A stretch of 64,000 nucleotides of DNA from UBA11891 sp049890035. GTDB lineage: Bacteria; Bacteroidota; Bacteroidia; Flavobacteriales; Flavobacteriaceae. Below, piece after piece: positions 33,898-41,885 of the stretch (position 1 is the first letter of the stretch; every line of letters starts with the position of its first letter). Under the pieces are notes generated by a model that had not been told where the DNA came from, ran no database searches, and worked only from the letters and a program-made list of their open reading frames with translations. The stretch spans positions 90,333 through 154,332 of the forward strand of contig JBMHCG010000029.1 in NCBI GenBank assembly GCA_049890035.1. Reading direction: 5' to 3'. Position numbers and translations under genes: made by a program.

Positions 33898-34724
33898 CAC
33901 AGGCCCAGTTAGTAGCACAGATAAAAAAGAAAGCCTCCTTTTTGTGTGTGGGTTTGGATGTGGATACCAATAAAATGCCGGCATCGATACGCACCTTGCC
34001 CGACCCCTTATTTGAATTTTGCAAACGAATCATTGACGCCACTGCCCCCTATGCAGTAGCTTATAAACCCAATATCGCCTTTTTTGAAGCCTATGGAATA
34101 GATGGGTGGCGTGCTTTGGAAAAAACAATTTCTTACCTCAATACCCATCACAGGGAAATATTTACCATTGCAGACGCGAAGCGGGGCGATATCGGGAATA
34201 CGGCAACGCGTTATGCAAAGGCTTTTTTTGAGCAGTTGCAATTTGATGCCATTACTGTGGCCCCATATATGGGAAAAGATTCAGTGGAGCCTTTTTTGGC
34301 TTTTGAACAACATCACACCATCCTATTGGCTTTGACTTCTAATACCGGTGCCAGTGACTTTCAATACCATTCCGAAGGAGGCGTGCCATTGTATGAAAAA
34401 GTACTCCGAACCGCACAGCAATGGAACGGTGCACAGGATCGTCTTATGTATGTTGTTGGTGCCACGCAAGCCGATGCTTTAAGCAAAATCAGAAATGTGG
34501 TCCCCAATGCGTTTCTGTTAGTTCCTGGAGTTGGTGCCCAAGGTGGGAGTTTGGATGCTGTTGCACGGGAAGGACTGACAGCAAATTGTGGTTTGCTGGT
34601 CAATTCATCACGAGGGATCATTTACGCTTCCCAGAAGACTGGCTTTGAAACTGCCGCTGCCCAAGCGGCTCAGGATTTACAACAGCAGATGGCACAATGG
34701 CTGCGAAAAAAGAATATTTGCTAA
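33894..34724 (+). CDS. pyrF: Orotidine 5'-phosphate decarboxylase, type 2
   Basis: 276 residues, the longer PyrF type 2 form. Visible are FLCVGLDVDTNKMPAS, YKPNIAFFEAYG, the catalytic Lys/Asp segment IADAKRGDIGNTATRYAK, VAPYMGKDSVEPF and LVPGVGAQGGSLDAV. It makes UMP from OMP, the last step of pyrimidine synthesis. It overlaps prfA by 4 nt and its stop abuts the next gene, so prfA, pyrF and the hydrolase form one operon. Confidence 0.95.
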   Translation: MTQAQLVAQIKKKASFLCVGLDVDTNKMPASIRTLPDPLFEFCKRIIDATAPYAVAYKPNIAFFEAYGIDGWRALEKTISYLNTHHREIFTIADAKRGDIGNTATRYAKAFFEQLQFDAITVAPYMGKDSVEPFLAFEQHHTILLALTSNTGASDFQYHSEGGVPLYEKVLRTAQQWNGAQDRLMYVVGATQADALSKIRNVVPNAFLLVPGVGAQGGSLDAVAREGLTANCGLLVNSSRGIIYASQKTGFETAAAQAAQDLQQQMAQWLRKKNIC

Positions 34725-35510
34725 ATGCTACATTACTCACTCCATACAGCAGGTAATGAAAAACCTTGGATAACTTTTATCCATGGGGCAGGGGGGAGTT
34801 CTTCGATTTGGTTTAAGCAAATTCGTTTTTTTTCCAAACATTTTAACTTGCTATTAGTGGATCTGCGGGGTCACGGTCGGTCACAAAATATTTTTTCAAG
34901 CCCTGTTTTGAAGAAATATACATTTGCTGCCATCACTAAAGATGTTTTGGAAGTATTGGATCACGAGAACATAAAACAATCTCATTTTGTCGGAATTTCC
35001 TTAGGCACCATTATTATCCGCCAATTGGCAGAATGGCATCCCGAACGAATTCAAAGCATGATAATGGGTGGTGCCATTTTAAAGTTCAATTTTCGTTCCC
35101 GGGTATTGATGAAGTTTGGAAATTGGACAAAATCGATTTTACCATATATGTGGATTTACCGGTTGTTTGCCTTTATAATGATGCCCTATAAAAACCATAA
35201 AGAATCCCGCCTTTTGTTCATTAATGAAGCCAAAAAACTGTATCAAAAAGAATTCATACGTTGGTACAAATTAACGGCCGAAGTACTTCCTTTACTTCGT
35301 TTCTTTCGTCAGGCCGATTTGCCTATACCAACCCTTTATATAATGGGTTCAGAAGATTATATGTTTTTGCCTGCTGTACAAAAAATTGTATCCTCTCAGG
35401 AATCAGCTCGTTTGACGGTATTACCCAATTGTGGGCATGTTGTTAATGTAGAAAAGCATGTAGAATTTAACCAAACAATGCTGCGGTTCTTACATCACAC
35501 GATCAGTTAG
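34725..35510 (+). CDS. Alpha/beta hydrolase
   Basis: 261 residues. The oxyanion loop is FIHGAGGSSSIWFKQ, strand 4 and the turn LLVDLRGHGRS, the nucleophile elbow FVGISLGTIII with Ser, the acid in IMGSEDYMFLP and the catalytic His in LPNCGHVVNVEK. This is a complete Ser-Asp-His hydrolase of the general esterase or lyase type; the substrate is not evident. The ATG follows the pyrF stop without a gap, and its end overlaps the convergent purU gene by 4 nt. Confidence 0.9.
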   Translation: MLHYSLHTAGNEKPWITFIHGAGGSSSIWFKQIRFFSKHFNLLLVDLRGHGRSQNIFSSPVLKKYTFAAITKDVLEVLDHENIKQSHFVGISLGTIIIRQLAEWHPERIQSMIMGGAILKFNFRSRVLMKFGNWTKSILPYMWIYRLFAFIMMPYKNHKESRLLFINEAKKLYQKEFIRWYKLTAEVLPLLRFFRQADLPIPTLYIMGSEDYMFLPAVQKIVSSQESARLTVLPNCGHVVNVEKHVEFNQTMLRFLHHTIS

Positions 35511-36365
35511 ACAAAAACAATTGTTTTATTATTATACACCATCACCTTTCTTTGGGTGTGCAGTTTTAAGGCACGAAGCAATACCACACGTTCCAGGTCC
35601 TGACCAATTTTAATAAAATCTTTTATTTGATGTAAATGAGAAACCCGCGCAATATTCTGGTCAATTATTGGCCCAGCATCTAATTCTTCAGTGACATAGT
35701 GGCTGGTAGCACCGATTATTTTCACCCCTCTATTAAATGCAGAGTGATATGGTTTGGCTCCAGGAAAAGCAGGCAAAAAGGAATGATGAATATTAATGAT
35801 TTTGTTGGGAAATTGGGCTATAAGTTTCGGGCCTATAATCTGCATGTAGCGAGCCAAGACAATAAAGTCAACATTATGAGCCTTTAGAAGATTGAGTTGT
35901 TGGATTTCCGCTTCTTTTTTGGTGTCCGGCTGACACAGGAATGTGATGAAAAGGGATTTGGAAGCGCTTAGCAATATGTTCCAGATCTCTGTGGTTGCTC
36001 ACAATAAACGGAATTTCAACCGCTAGTTCACCAGATAGATGTTGTGATAAAATATCGTAAATACAATGATCGTATTTTGAAACAAAAACCGCCATTTTAG
36101 GTGGTGATGTGGGATCGAAGATAGCACAGTGAAGCCCAAAAAGGTCTCCAACAGCTGCGTGAAAATCTTTTCTAAGCTGACTGATCGTAAAGCTAGGATT
36201 GCTTTTAAAATCAACTTCTACCCGCATAAAAAACACAGCATTCTCACGATCTACATATTGATCAATATACAGGATATTGCCCTTATTCTTGTGAATGAAG
36301 TTGGTTACATTGGCTATGATCCCTTTTTGATCGGGACAATGCATAACCAGGGTTGTGTTTTTCAT
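35507..36365 (-). pseudogene. purU: Formyltetrahydrofolate deformylase PurU, frameshifted
   Basis: Two minus-strand frames (36365-35874 and 35974-35507) combine into one PurU of about 285 residues. The first holds the ACT domain (TTLVMHCPDQKGIIANVTNF) and ends its meaningful part at RFQIPFHHIPVS. The second resumes at QPDTKKEAEIQQLNLL and carries the formyl hydrolase core VLARYMQIIG, NIHHSFLPAFPGAKPYHSAF and GATSHYVTEELDAGPIID. One extra base near 35932-35936 explains the shift; it is not in a long homopolymer. PurU releases formate from 10-formyl-THF. The gene follows the amidohydrolase by 6 nt. Real loss or sequencing error cannot be told apart here. Confidence 0.85.
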
Positions 36366-36371
36366 GGACGA

Positions 36372-37934
36372 TTATTCGATTCCAGGTTGTTTGATTTCGA
36401 AGTTTTCGTCCTTTTTTGCTTTTGAAACCATTTGTTCTACTTCTTTCAATAATTTTTTTGCATCATAAACAACACCATTACTAATAGTATAACGTACGCC
36501 GCCAACACGAACGACTTCATTGTCTTCGGTGAGTTTAATCGCCCCAGTTCCGTATAGTACTTTGAGATTCTCGAGTGGGTTTTCATCAATGAGTACCAGG
36601 TCTGCTTGTTTCCCTACACTGACGGTACCAATAGTATCATCCAATCCCAAGGCTTCGGCACCATTAAGGGTCGCTGCACGAATCACTTCAAGTGGATGAA
36701 AACCTGCTTCTCGGAGTAATTCCATTTCTCTGATGTATGCAAATCCATACAATTGAAAGATAAAACCCGAATCGGATCCTGTTGTTACGCGTCCGCCACG
36801 ATTTTTGTATTCATTTACAAATGTCATCCACAATTGATAGTTTCGTTTCCAAGCTATCTCTTGTTCCGTCCCCCAAAAGTGCCAATACGAACCATGCGAT
36901 ATTTTACTGGGTTGGTAAAAGCGCCAAAGAGACGGGAGTGTATATTTTTCGTGCCATTCCACTCGACGGGCTCTGTGCAAATCACGACTGGCTTCGTAAA
37001 TATTGAATGTTGGATCGAGGGTAAAATCTAGAGCCAACAGTTCGTTCAAAACAGCATTCCAGTGCTTCGAATAAGGAGCAGCAGCTTGTTTCCAAAGTTT
37101 TCCAGCCTCTTCAAAACGGTGTTGTTCATTCTGATAGTTGTAATCGAGTGGGTAATCCTGAACCGTGCGATCTTCAAATAATGCTTCTGGTAAACCGTAC
37201 CAGTGCTCCATGGTGGTCAATCCAGCTCGTGCCGAATGCAATACATTCCAACGCGCAACACTCAGTTGTGCATGGTGACATGCCGAACCCAACCCAAGCT
37301 TTTTATTTTCTTCCAATGCGGCTTTCATTATTTCTGGTGGCGCACCAAAAAATTTAATGCCATCCGCACCTTTTTTTGCATTTTCACGTACCCAAGCGCG
37401 TGCCTGATCTGTCGTATGTATTCCCTTGGATCCTTGACCAAAACCAGTATAGGCGATCACTCTGGGAGCAATGATCTCGTTGTTTTCGGCACGCTTTTTT
37501 AGATCAAGAGCATAATCAATCCCACGTCCACTTGGTTCTCGTACAGTCGTAACTCCGTGGGCCAGCCACAGTTTGAAAACATAATCCCAATCAGCCCCTT
37601 GGGCTTCCCCTCCAATATGTCCGTGCATATCAATAAAACCAGGAAGTATGAAGGAGCTACTGGCGTCTATCTCACGACCTCCAGTTTTTAGTTTGGGTCT
37701 ACGTTCTTGTCTGATAGCCACTCCAGGGTAACCTACAACTTTGATCTGGGTGATTTTGTCATTTTCTATAACGATGTCTACTGGGCCTTGGGGCGGAGCT
37801 CCATTGCCATTTATTAGGGTGGCTCCTCTTATAATCAATTGCGCGTATGGACCTTCTGATAGCACATCTTGTGCCAGAATAAGATGGTATGAAAAAAGAA
37901 AAACAAGGAAACCAAGCAGTTTTGTATGTCTCAT
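36372..37934 (-). CDS. Exported amidohydrolase
   Basis: 520 residues. Signal peptide MRHTKLLGFLVFLFSYHLILA is cut before QDVLS. The metal-dependent amidohydrolase fold shows ILPGFIDMHGHIGGEAQGAD with the HxH motif, the Lys-containing IKFFGAPPEIMKAA, SACHHAQLSV, TTMEHWYGLP and VTTGSDSGFIFQLYGF with the metal Asp, ending in the C-terminal composite-domain phrase IGTVSVGKQADLVLIDENPLENL. This is the imidazolonepropionase/Xaa-Pro dipeptidase-like group often exported in Bacteroidota; the substrate is unknown. It lies upstream of purU in the same direction. Confidence 0.9.
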   Translation of the reverse strand: MRHTKLLGFLVFLFSYHLILAQDVLSEGPYAQLIIRGATLINGNGAPPQGPVDIVIENDKITQIKVVGYPGVAIRQERRPKLKTGGREIDASSSFILPGFIDMHGHIGGEAQGADWDYVFKLWLAHGVTTVREPSGRGIDYALDLKKRAENNEIIAPRVIAYTGFGQGSKGIHTTDQARAWVRENAKKGADGIKFFGAPPEIMKAALEENKKLGLGSACHHAQLSVARWNVLHSARAGLTTMEHWYGLPEALFEDRTVQDYPLDYNYQNEQHRFEEAGKLWKQAAAPYSKHWNAVLNELLALDFTLDPTFNIYEASRDLHRARRVEWHEKYTLPSLWRFYQPSKISHGSYWHFWGTEQEIAWKRNYQLWMTFVNEYKNRGGRVTTGSDSGFIFQLYGFAYIREMELLREAGFHPLEVIRAATLNGAEALGLDDTIGTVSVGKQADLVLIDENPLENLKVLYGTGAIKLTEDNEVVRVGGVRYTISNGVVYDAKKLLKEVEQMVSKAKKDENFEIKQPGIE

Positions 37935-37955
37935 TAAATATTTTTCCTAAATATA

Positions 37956-37984
37956 AAAAAACCCTCAGTAGACTGAGGGTTTTT
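37956..37984 (-). terminator. Terminator after the glnK-amtB-porin operon
   Basis: A GC-containing stem (AACCCTCAG with CTGAGGGTT, TAGA loop) flanked by A and T runs, so it could work on both strands. On the minus strand it begins 24 nt past the porin stop. Confidence 0.88.
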
Positions 37985-38007
37985 AAAATTGGTTTATGGT
38001 AAAATAT

Positions 38008-39018
38008 TTAAAAAGAATAAATAGCTGCAACAACAAAAGAAGCCAAGTTGTCGGCAGGATCTAAATCAGCACCCGTGAAGATTTGTTCGGAGGCACTATC
38101 GAGACGAATTTCCGGCTTAAAAATCATATTTCCTGAGGTGAAACTACCTGTCAGCGTTAAAGAAGTATTGTCCACATCTGCTTGGTCAAAAACATAACTG
38201 TCGTCTGAAAAAGCCTCGAAGCGAAGTCCTACGGCAAAACTTTCACTGACATTAAGCTGTGGATACAATGCAACACCTGCAAATCCTGAATCTTCCCCAC
38301 TGTCATAATCAGTAGCATTGATACCTAAAAAGAAGGATTCCGATAGGTCAAAACCTCCTGTAAAATCAATTTGTGTCTGACCCATTCCAGCTAAAAAGTT
38401 TAGGAATTGACCTTTGTAACCCAGTTGCGCTCCAAACATATATTGATCAACCGCATTGAATTCGGTCATATCTGTGGGGTTCAATAAGCCCAGCATCAAT
38501 GACCAGTCTTCGTTTAAGGCAATATCTGCTTTGATTCCTGTGTGGGAGAAGGGACCATACGAAAACATATAAGAGGTAGAATAGTTGAAATTGGCGGCAG
38601 GTGCAATAACCTCATAACCTAAAAACGTATTAAAGTTTCCTAACGTTAGTGTCAATTTCTCATTGAGATTGAAATATACATACAGCTGATTAACAATGGG
38701 AGAGGAGCCAACGGTAGAGCCAAAAACGGCATCATTTCCTCGGGGACCGAAAACTAAATCAGCTACGAATCCAGATTTTTCACCGCTGTATGAGCTAATT
38801 AAATTGGCCATGCCAATAGCAAAACCCGGTTGATTGGCAAACGAAGTTCCTGGGGCTTGTAGCTGATCCTCCGAAAAGTTGTATCTCAAATAGGTATCGA
38901 CACTGCCTGACAAATCAAATGTTTTTTTAGGCGTTACTTCGGATTCTTGTGCATTCCCTTTTGTTGAAAAAGTAAATAACAAACTGAATAGGATTAAATT
39001 GTAAATGATAGTTTTCAT
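38008..39018 (-). CDS. Outer-membrane beta-barrel porin of the BBP2/OmpL-like type
   Basis: 336 residues with signal peptide TIIYNLILFSLLFTFSTKGNA. The mature part alternates short amphipathic strands (SGSVDTYLRYNF, GFVADLVFGPRG, KLTLTLGNFNTFLG, DWSLMLGLLNPT, FAVGLRFEAFSDD) and ends in Phe (AAIYSF), the outer-membrane insertion signal. It lies 25 nt downstream of amtB, the third gene of a glnK-amtB-porin operon, so it probably admits ammonium or small nitrogen compounds through the outer membrane. Such porins beside Amt genes are common in Bacteroidota. Substrate preference is inference from place. Confidence 0.85.
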   Translation of the reverse strand: MKTIIYNLILFSLLFTFSTKGNAQESEVTPKKTFDLSGSVDTYLRYNFSEDQLQAPGTSFANQPGFAIGMANLISSYSGEKSGFVADLVFGPRGNDAVFGSTVGSSPIVNQLYVYFNLNEKLTLTLGNFNTFLGYEVIAPAANFNYSTSYMFSYGPFSHTGIKADIALNEDWSLMLGLLNPTDMTEFNAVDQYMFGAQLGYKGQFLNFLAGMGQTQIDFTGGFDLSESFFLGINATDYDSGEDSGFAGVALYPQLNVSESFAVGLRFEAFSDDSYVFDQADVDNTSLTLTGSFTSGNMIFKPEIRLDSASEQIFTGADLDPADNLASFVVAAIYSF

Positions 39019-39043
39019 AGATGTAGTGTTTTTTGGTTGGATG

Positions 39044-40288
39044 TTAGTGTTGGTTTAATCGGAAATCGGCATAAGCATCCATGCCGTGTTCTGCCAAGTC
39101 CAGTCCTTTGAGTTCTTCTTCTTTGGAAACGCGAATACTTCCCCCTGTTAGCGCTTTTACTAAAAAGACAAGCAACACCGAACAAGCAACAGAGAAGGCA
39201 CCTATGATACCAACACCAGCCAACTGAATCAAGAGTTGTTTGAAGCTGGCCAGCTCTCCAAAAATACCAACAGCAAGCGTACCCCATATACCACAGATTA
39301 AGTGTACAGCTACGGCTCCTACAGGATCATCTAATTTTAAACGGTCAATAAGCGCAACGCCTAGGACAATGATGATACCAGCAATGATCCCTATCAATAC
39401 AGCATCCATCGGACCCATTTGATCGGCACCAGCGGTAATGCCAACCAAGCCCCCCAAAACACCATTCATAAACATGGTAAGATCATAGTTTTTATACAGC
39501 AGATTCGAGAATATAACTGCTGCCACACCCCCCGCGGCTGCTGCGAGACATGTAGTTACCAAGGTAAGGGATGTGAGCGTAGGGTCGGCAGAAAGTACAG
39601 AACCCCCATTAAAGCCAAACCATCCTAACCATAGGATCAAAACACCTGCGGAAGCCAATGGTATATTGTGGCCCAAAAGGGCTTGTGGATTTCCATTTTC
39701 ATCGAATTTACCGATTCTAGCTCCAAGGAAATAAATGACAATTAAAGCGGCCCATCCTCCTACCGAGTGAACTAAAGTTGAGCCTGCAAAGTCATAGAAT
39801 CCCCATTGATCTAAAAAGCCACCTCCCCATTTCCATGAACCTACGACAGGGTAGACCAGGCCAACGTACAATATGGCGAAAAGCATAAAGGATGAGAGTT
39901 TGATCCGCTCGGCAACGGCACCCGAAACAATCGTGGCCGCTGTGGCGGCAAACATTCCCTGAAATAAAAAGTCAGTCCACCAGGTATATCCCCCGTCAGC
40001 ATAACCAAATTCCATTCCTCCCTCGGGTGCACCAATACCAAAGCCAGCAAATTTCAAGATACCGAGCGATCCTTCTTCAAAGCCTGGATACATTAGGTTA
40101 AATCCACCGATAGCATACAGGAGTAGTCCAATAGTGATCACAAAAAAGTTTTTAAAAAGAATATTGATCGTATTTTTTTGACGTGTTAGTCCTATTTCAA
40201 GAAAGGAGAATCCCATGTGCATAAAAAAGACAAGGGCTGTACAGATCATCATCCATACATTATTGATAGTGAGTATAGTAGTTTCCAT
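39044..40288 (-). CDS. amtB: Ammonium transporter
   Basis: 414 residues with eleven hydrophobic helices. Family motifs are FLEIGLTRQKNTINILFKNF, DFAGSTLVHSVGGWAALIV with the first pore His, GWFGFNGGS, and VAVHLICGIWGTLAVGIF with the second pore His. It conducts ammonium into the cytosol. The gene lies 17 nt after glnK, the standard pairing in which GlnK blocks the Amt trimer when nitrogen is plentiful. Operon order is glnK-amtB-porin, minus strand. Confidence 0.96.
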   Translation of the reverse strand: METTILTINNVWMMICTALVFFMHMGFSFLEIGLTRQKNTINILFKNFFVITIGLLLYAIGGFNLMYPGFEEGSLGILKFAGFGIGAPEGGMEFGYADGGYTWWTDFLFQGMFAATAATIVSGAVAERIKLSSFMLFAILYVGLVYPVVGSWKWGGGFLDQWGFYDFAGSTLVHSVGGWAALIVIYFLGARIGKFDENGNPQALLGHNIPLASAGVLILWLGWFGFNGGSVLSADPTLTSLTLVTTCLAAAAGGVAAVIFSNLLYKNYDLTMFMNGVLGGLVGITAGADQMGPMDAVLIGIIAGIIIVLGVALIDRLKLDDPVGAVAVHLICGIWGTLAVGIFGELASFKQLLIQLAGVGIIGAFSVACSVLLVFLVKALTGGSIRVSKEEELKGLDLAEHGMDAYADFRLNQH

Positions 40289-40305
40289 GTTTGTTAATAG
40301 TATAA

Positions 40306-40644
40306 TTAGTTGAGAGAAGTATTTCCTTTTTCACCAGTTCGGATACGATAGGCTTCTTCCACAGGGAGAATAAATATTTTTCCATCACCCACTTTTCCTG
40401 TTCCACCGGCTTTGATAATCGCCTCTACCGTTCGTTCAGCAAATTCATCGGAAACAACAATTGATAAAAAGCGTCTTTGAATTTCTGAGGTACTGTAACT
40501 GATTCCTCGATACACATGACCTTGTTTTTCATTTCCTACACCAGTAACATCCCAGTAACTAAAAAAATTCACTTCAACGTCGTGCAGGGCTGCTTTGACG
40601 TCCTCGAATTTTGATTTTCGAATAATAGCTTCTACTTTTTTCAT
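40306..40644 (-). CDS. glnK: Nitrogen regulatory protein P-II (GlnK)
   Basis: 112 residues from the ATG at 40644; an in-frame ATG at 40662 is excluded because the -7 box (40662-40669) reaches it. MKKVEAIIRKSKFEDVKAAL is the first strand and helix. The T-loop reads GVGNEKQGHVYRGISYST, keeping YRGxxY with a Tyr at the usual modification site, though the loop has the Bacteroidota-type GNEKQGH sequence. GGTGKVGDGKIFILPVEEAYRIRTGE is the B- and C-loop signature. It senses 2-oxoglutarate and ATP/ADP and controls the Amt encoded next. Confidence 0.94.
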   Translation of the reverse strand: MKKVEAIIRKSKFEDVKAALHDVEVNFFSYWDVTGVGNEKQGHVYRGISYSTSEIQRRFLSIVVSDEFAERTVEAIIKAGGTGKVGDGKIFILPVEEAYRIRTGEKGNTSLN

Positions 40645-40661
40645 TTTGTAAATATTTGTCA

Positions 40662-40669
40662 CAAAAGTA
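40662..40669 (-). promoter_or_regulatory. -7 box of the glnK-amtB-porin operon
   Basis: TACTTTTG read on the minus strand, a full TAnnTTTG match, 17 nt before the glnK ATG. Confidence 0.6.
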
Positions 40670-40686
40670 CTATCAACGAAAAATAA

Positions 40687-40758
40687 ACCCCTAAAAATAA
40701 TAGGTTCAATACATAAAAATTACATTATAAATAAAATAACCCCTCAAAAAATAGGGGT
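40687..40758. promoter_or_regulatory. Candidate nitrogen-control elements upstream of glnK
   Basis: ACCCCTAAAAA at 40687-40697 is identical to the element at the GSII promoter (complement of 25672-25682). A second site, 40739-40758, is a perfect palindrome ACCCCT-N8-AGGGGT with an A/T spacer. The first lies about 18 nt upstream of the -7 box, the second about 70 nt upstream. The binding protein is unknown. Confidence 0.5.
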
Positions 40759-40814
40759 ATCTAAAAAAATAAATGATTATTTAAGAATGTAACCAAAAAA
40801 AAGGGGGGGGTAGA

Positions 40815-41186
40815 TTATTTTGATAAATAATACCCGAAGCCTACTAAAAGGATCCCCAAACTAACGCTACCAAGATTGTATAGTATGAAAGTACCCATCT
40901 GATTTTCTTTCCACAACATGACACTTTCATTGGAAAAGGTAGAGAAGGTAGTAAAACCACCACAGAACCCCGTGAGTAACACAAGCGATAGGTCAGATTT
41001 AAAAAGTTGGATTCTGATTAAGCATCCACTTAATATACCTATTAGTAAGCAGCCAAGTAGATTGGTGATAAAAGTGGCCCACGGGAAAGTAACAGAGGGG
41101 TTTGTGATTCCAAGAGTAAGTAAGAAGCGCAAGCATGCGCCGATACCACCACCAATAAAAACAAGTAACAATTGTTTAAGAATCAT
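40815..41186 (-). CDS. crcB: Fluoride exporter CrcB/Fluc
   Basis: 123 residues from the ATG at 41186 (the ORF opens earlier, inside the upstream gene). Four helices with the family marks FIGGGIGACLRFLLTL, TFITNLLGCLLIGILSG and the sodium-site/fluoride-channel segment GFCGGFTTFSTFSNE. It is a dual-topology fluoride channel in the inner membrane. It starts 1 nt after the stop of a 62-residue membrane protein gene, so the two are co-transcribed. I looked for a fluoride riboswitch upstream and found no convincing one. An A-rich run and eight G (40803-40810) follow its stop. Confidence 0.94.
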   Translation of the reverse strand: MILKQLLLVFIGGGIGACLRFLLTLGITNPSVTFPWATFITNLLGCLLIGILSGCLIRIQLFKSDLSLVLLTGFCGGFTTFSTFSNESVMLWKENQMGTFILYNLGSVSLGILLVGFGYYLSK

Positions 41187-41187
41187 A

Positions 41188-41376
41188 TCAGGAAACAATG
41201 AATATTTTGATGGCAAACAAAACAATTACAACAATAGTTATGGCTACCAATACGCGAAAACTACCCTTGAAGTAATCGGGTTGTTCCGTTTTATCTTTTT
41301 GATAAGACCGTATGATAACAGAAACAAAAACAATTACAAATAAAAATGCAAAGACTAATTGTCCGGTGCTAAACAT
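41188..41376 (-). CDS. Small two-helix membrane protein upstream of crcB
   Basis: 62 residues from the ATG at 41376; the longer ORF start at 41418 is less likely because the sequence TGQLVFAFLFVIVFVSVII needs to be N-terminal for a membrane anchor. Two hydrophobic helices (residues 4-21 and 41-60) flank a charged loop RSYQKDKTEQPDYFKGSFR. I recognise no named family, though similar small proteins are found in flavobacteria. It is transcribed with crcB. A role in the fluoride channel's assembly is possible but unsupported. Confidence 0.7.
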   Translation of the reverse strand: MFSTGQLVFAFLFVIVFVSVIIRSYQKDKTEQPDYFKGSFRVLVAITIVVIVLFAIKIFIVS

Positions 41377-41495
41377 GAAATTTTTTTTGTAAATGTAGTC
41401 AATTGTTCCGGCAGCCAATAAATTGTTGACAATCCCCTGACCCGAATTGTTAGCTAGAATAAGAATAACTGTATTTTCGGTGTAAACACCTTACT

Positions 41496-41885
41496 ATGAT
41501 AGACAAACCCATCGCAGCTGTATCCCAATTCCATGCAACTTACAAATTGCTACAAAACAACCAACCAACAAACGATGTTCCGGAGGACATCAAACACCTT
41601 CGATTTGCCTTGATGAAGGAAGAAAACGAAGAATATTTGGAGGCTGTTTTAAATAACGATCTGGTCGAAATGGCCGATGCCCTGGGTGATATGCTTTACA
41701 TTCTTTGCGGCACGATCATTACACACGGCATGCAAGATAAGATTGAAGAAGTTTTTGATGAAATACAACGTTCCAATATGAGCAAACTAGGGGAGGACGG
41801 TAAGCCTATATACCGCGAAGATGGTAAAGTTTTAAAAGGCCCCAATTATTTTAAACCCAATATCAAAAAAGTGATGAACTCCTAG
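41496..41885 (+). CDS. MazG/HisE-like NTP pyrophosphohydrolase
   Basis: 129 residues, all-alpha. The metal-binding pattern is MKEENEEYLEAVLNND followed by EMADALGDMLYIL (ExxE and ExxD on two helices), as in the MazG/phosphoribosyl-ATP pyrophosphohydrolase superfamily. A C-terminal hairpin segment GKPIYREDGKVLKGPNYFKP is common in stand-alone members, which hydrolyse nucleoside triphosphates to monophosphates and pyrophosphate, often to clear damaged nucleotides. It converges with ilvE, overlapping by 4 nt. A TATTTTCG box lies about 18 nt upstream. Confidence 0.85.
   Translation: MIDKPIAAVSQFHATYKLLQNNQPTNDVPEDIKHLRFALMKEENEEYLEAVLNNDLVEMADALGDMLYILCGTIITHGMQDKIEEVFDEIQRSNMSKLGEDGKPIYREDGKVLKGPNYFKPNIKKVMNS

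Noticed and set aside
39015..39287. 90-codon minus-strand ORF across the amtB end
   Set aside because: It is a shadow of the amtB C-terminus in another frame, with Cys/Trp-rich composition typical of a shadow.
41187..41495. Fluoride riboswitch upstream of the crcB operon
   Set aside because: I looked for the conserved fluoride riboswitch core on the minus strand and found no matching segments or pseudoknot partner.
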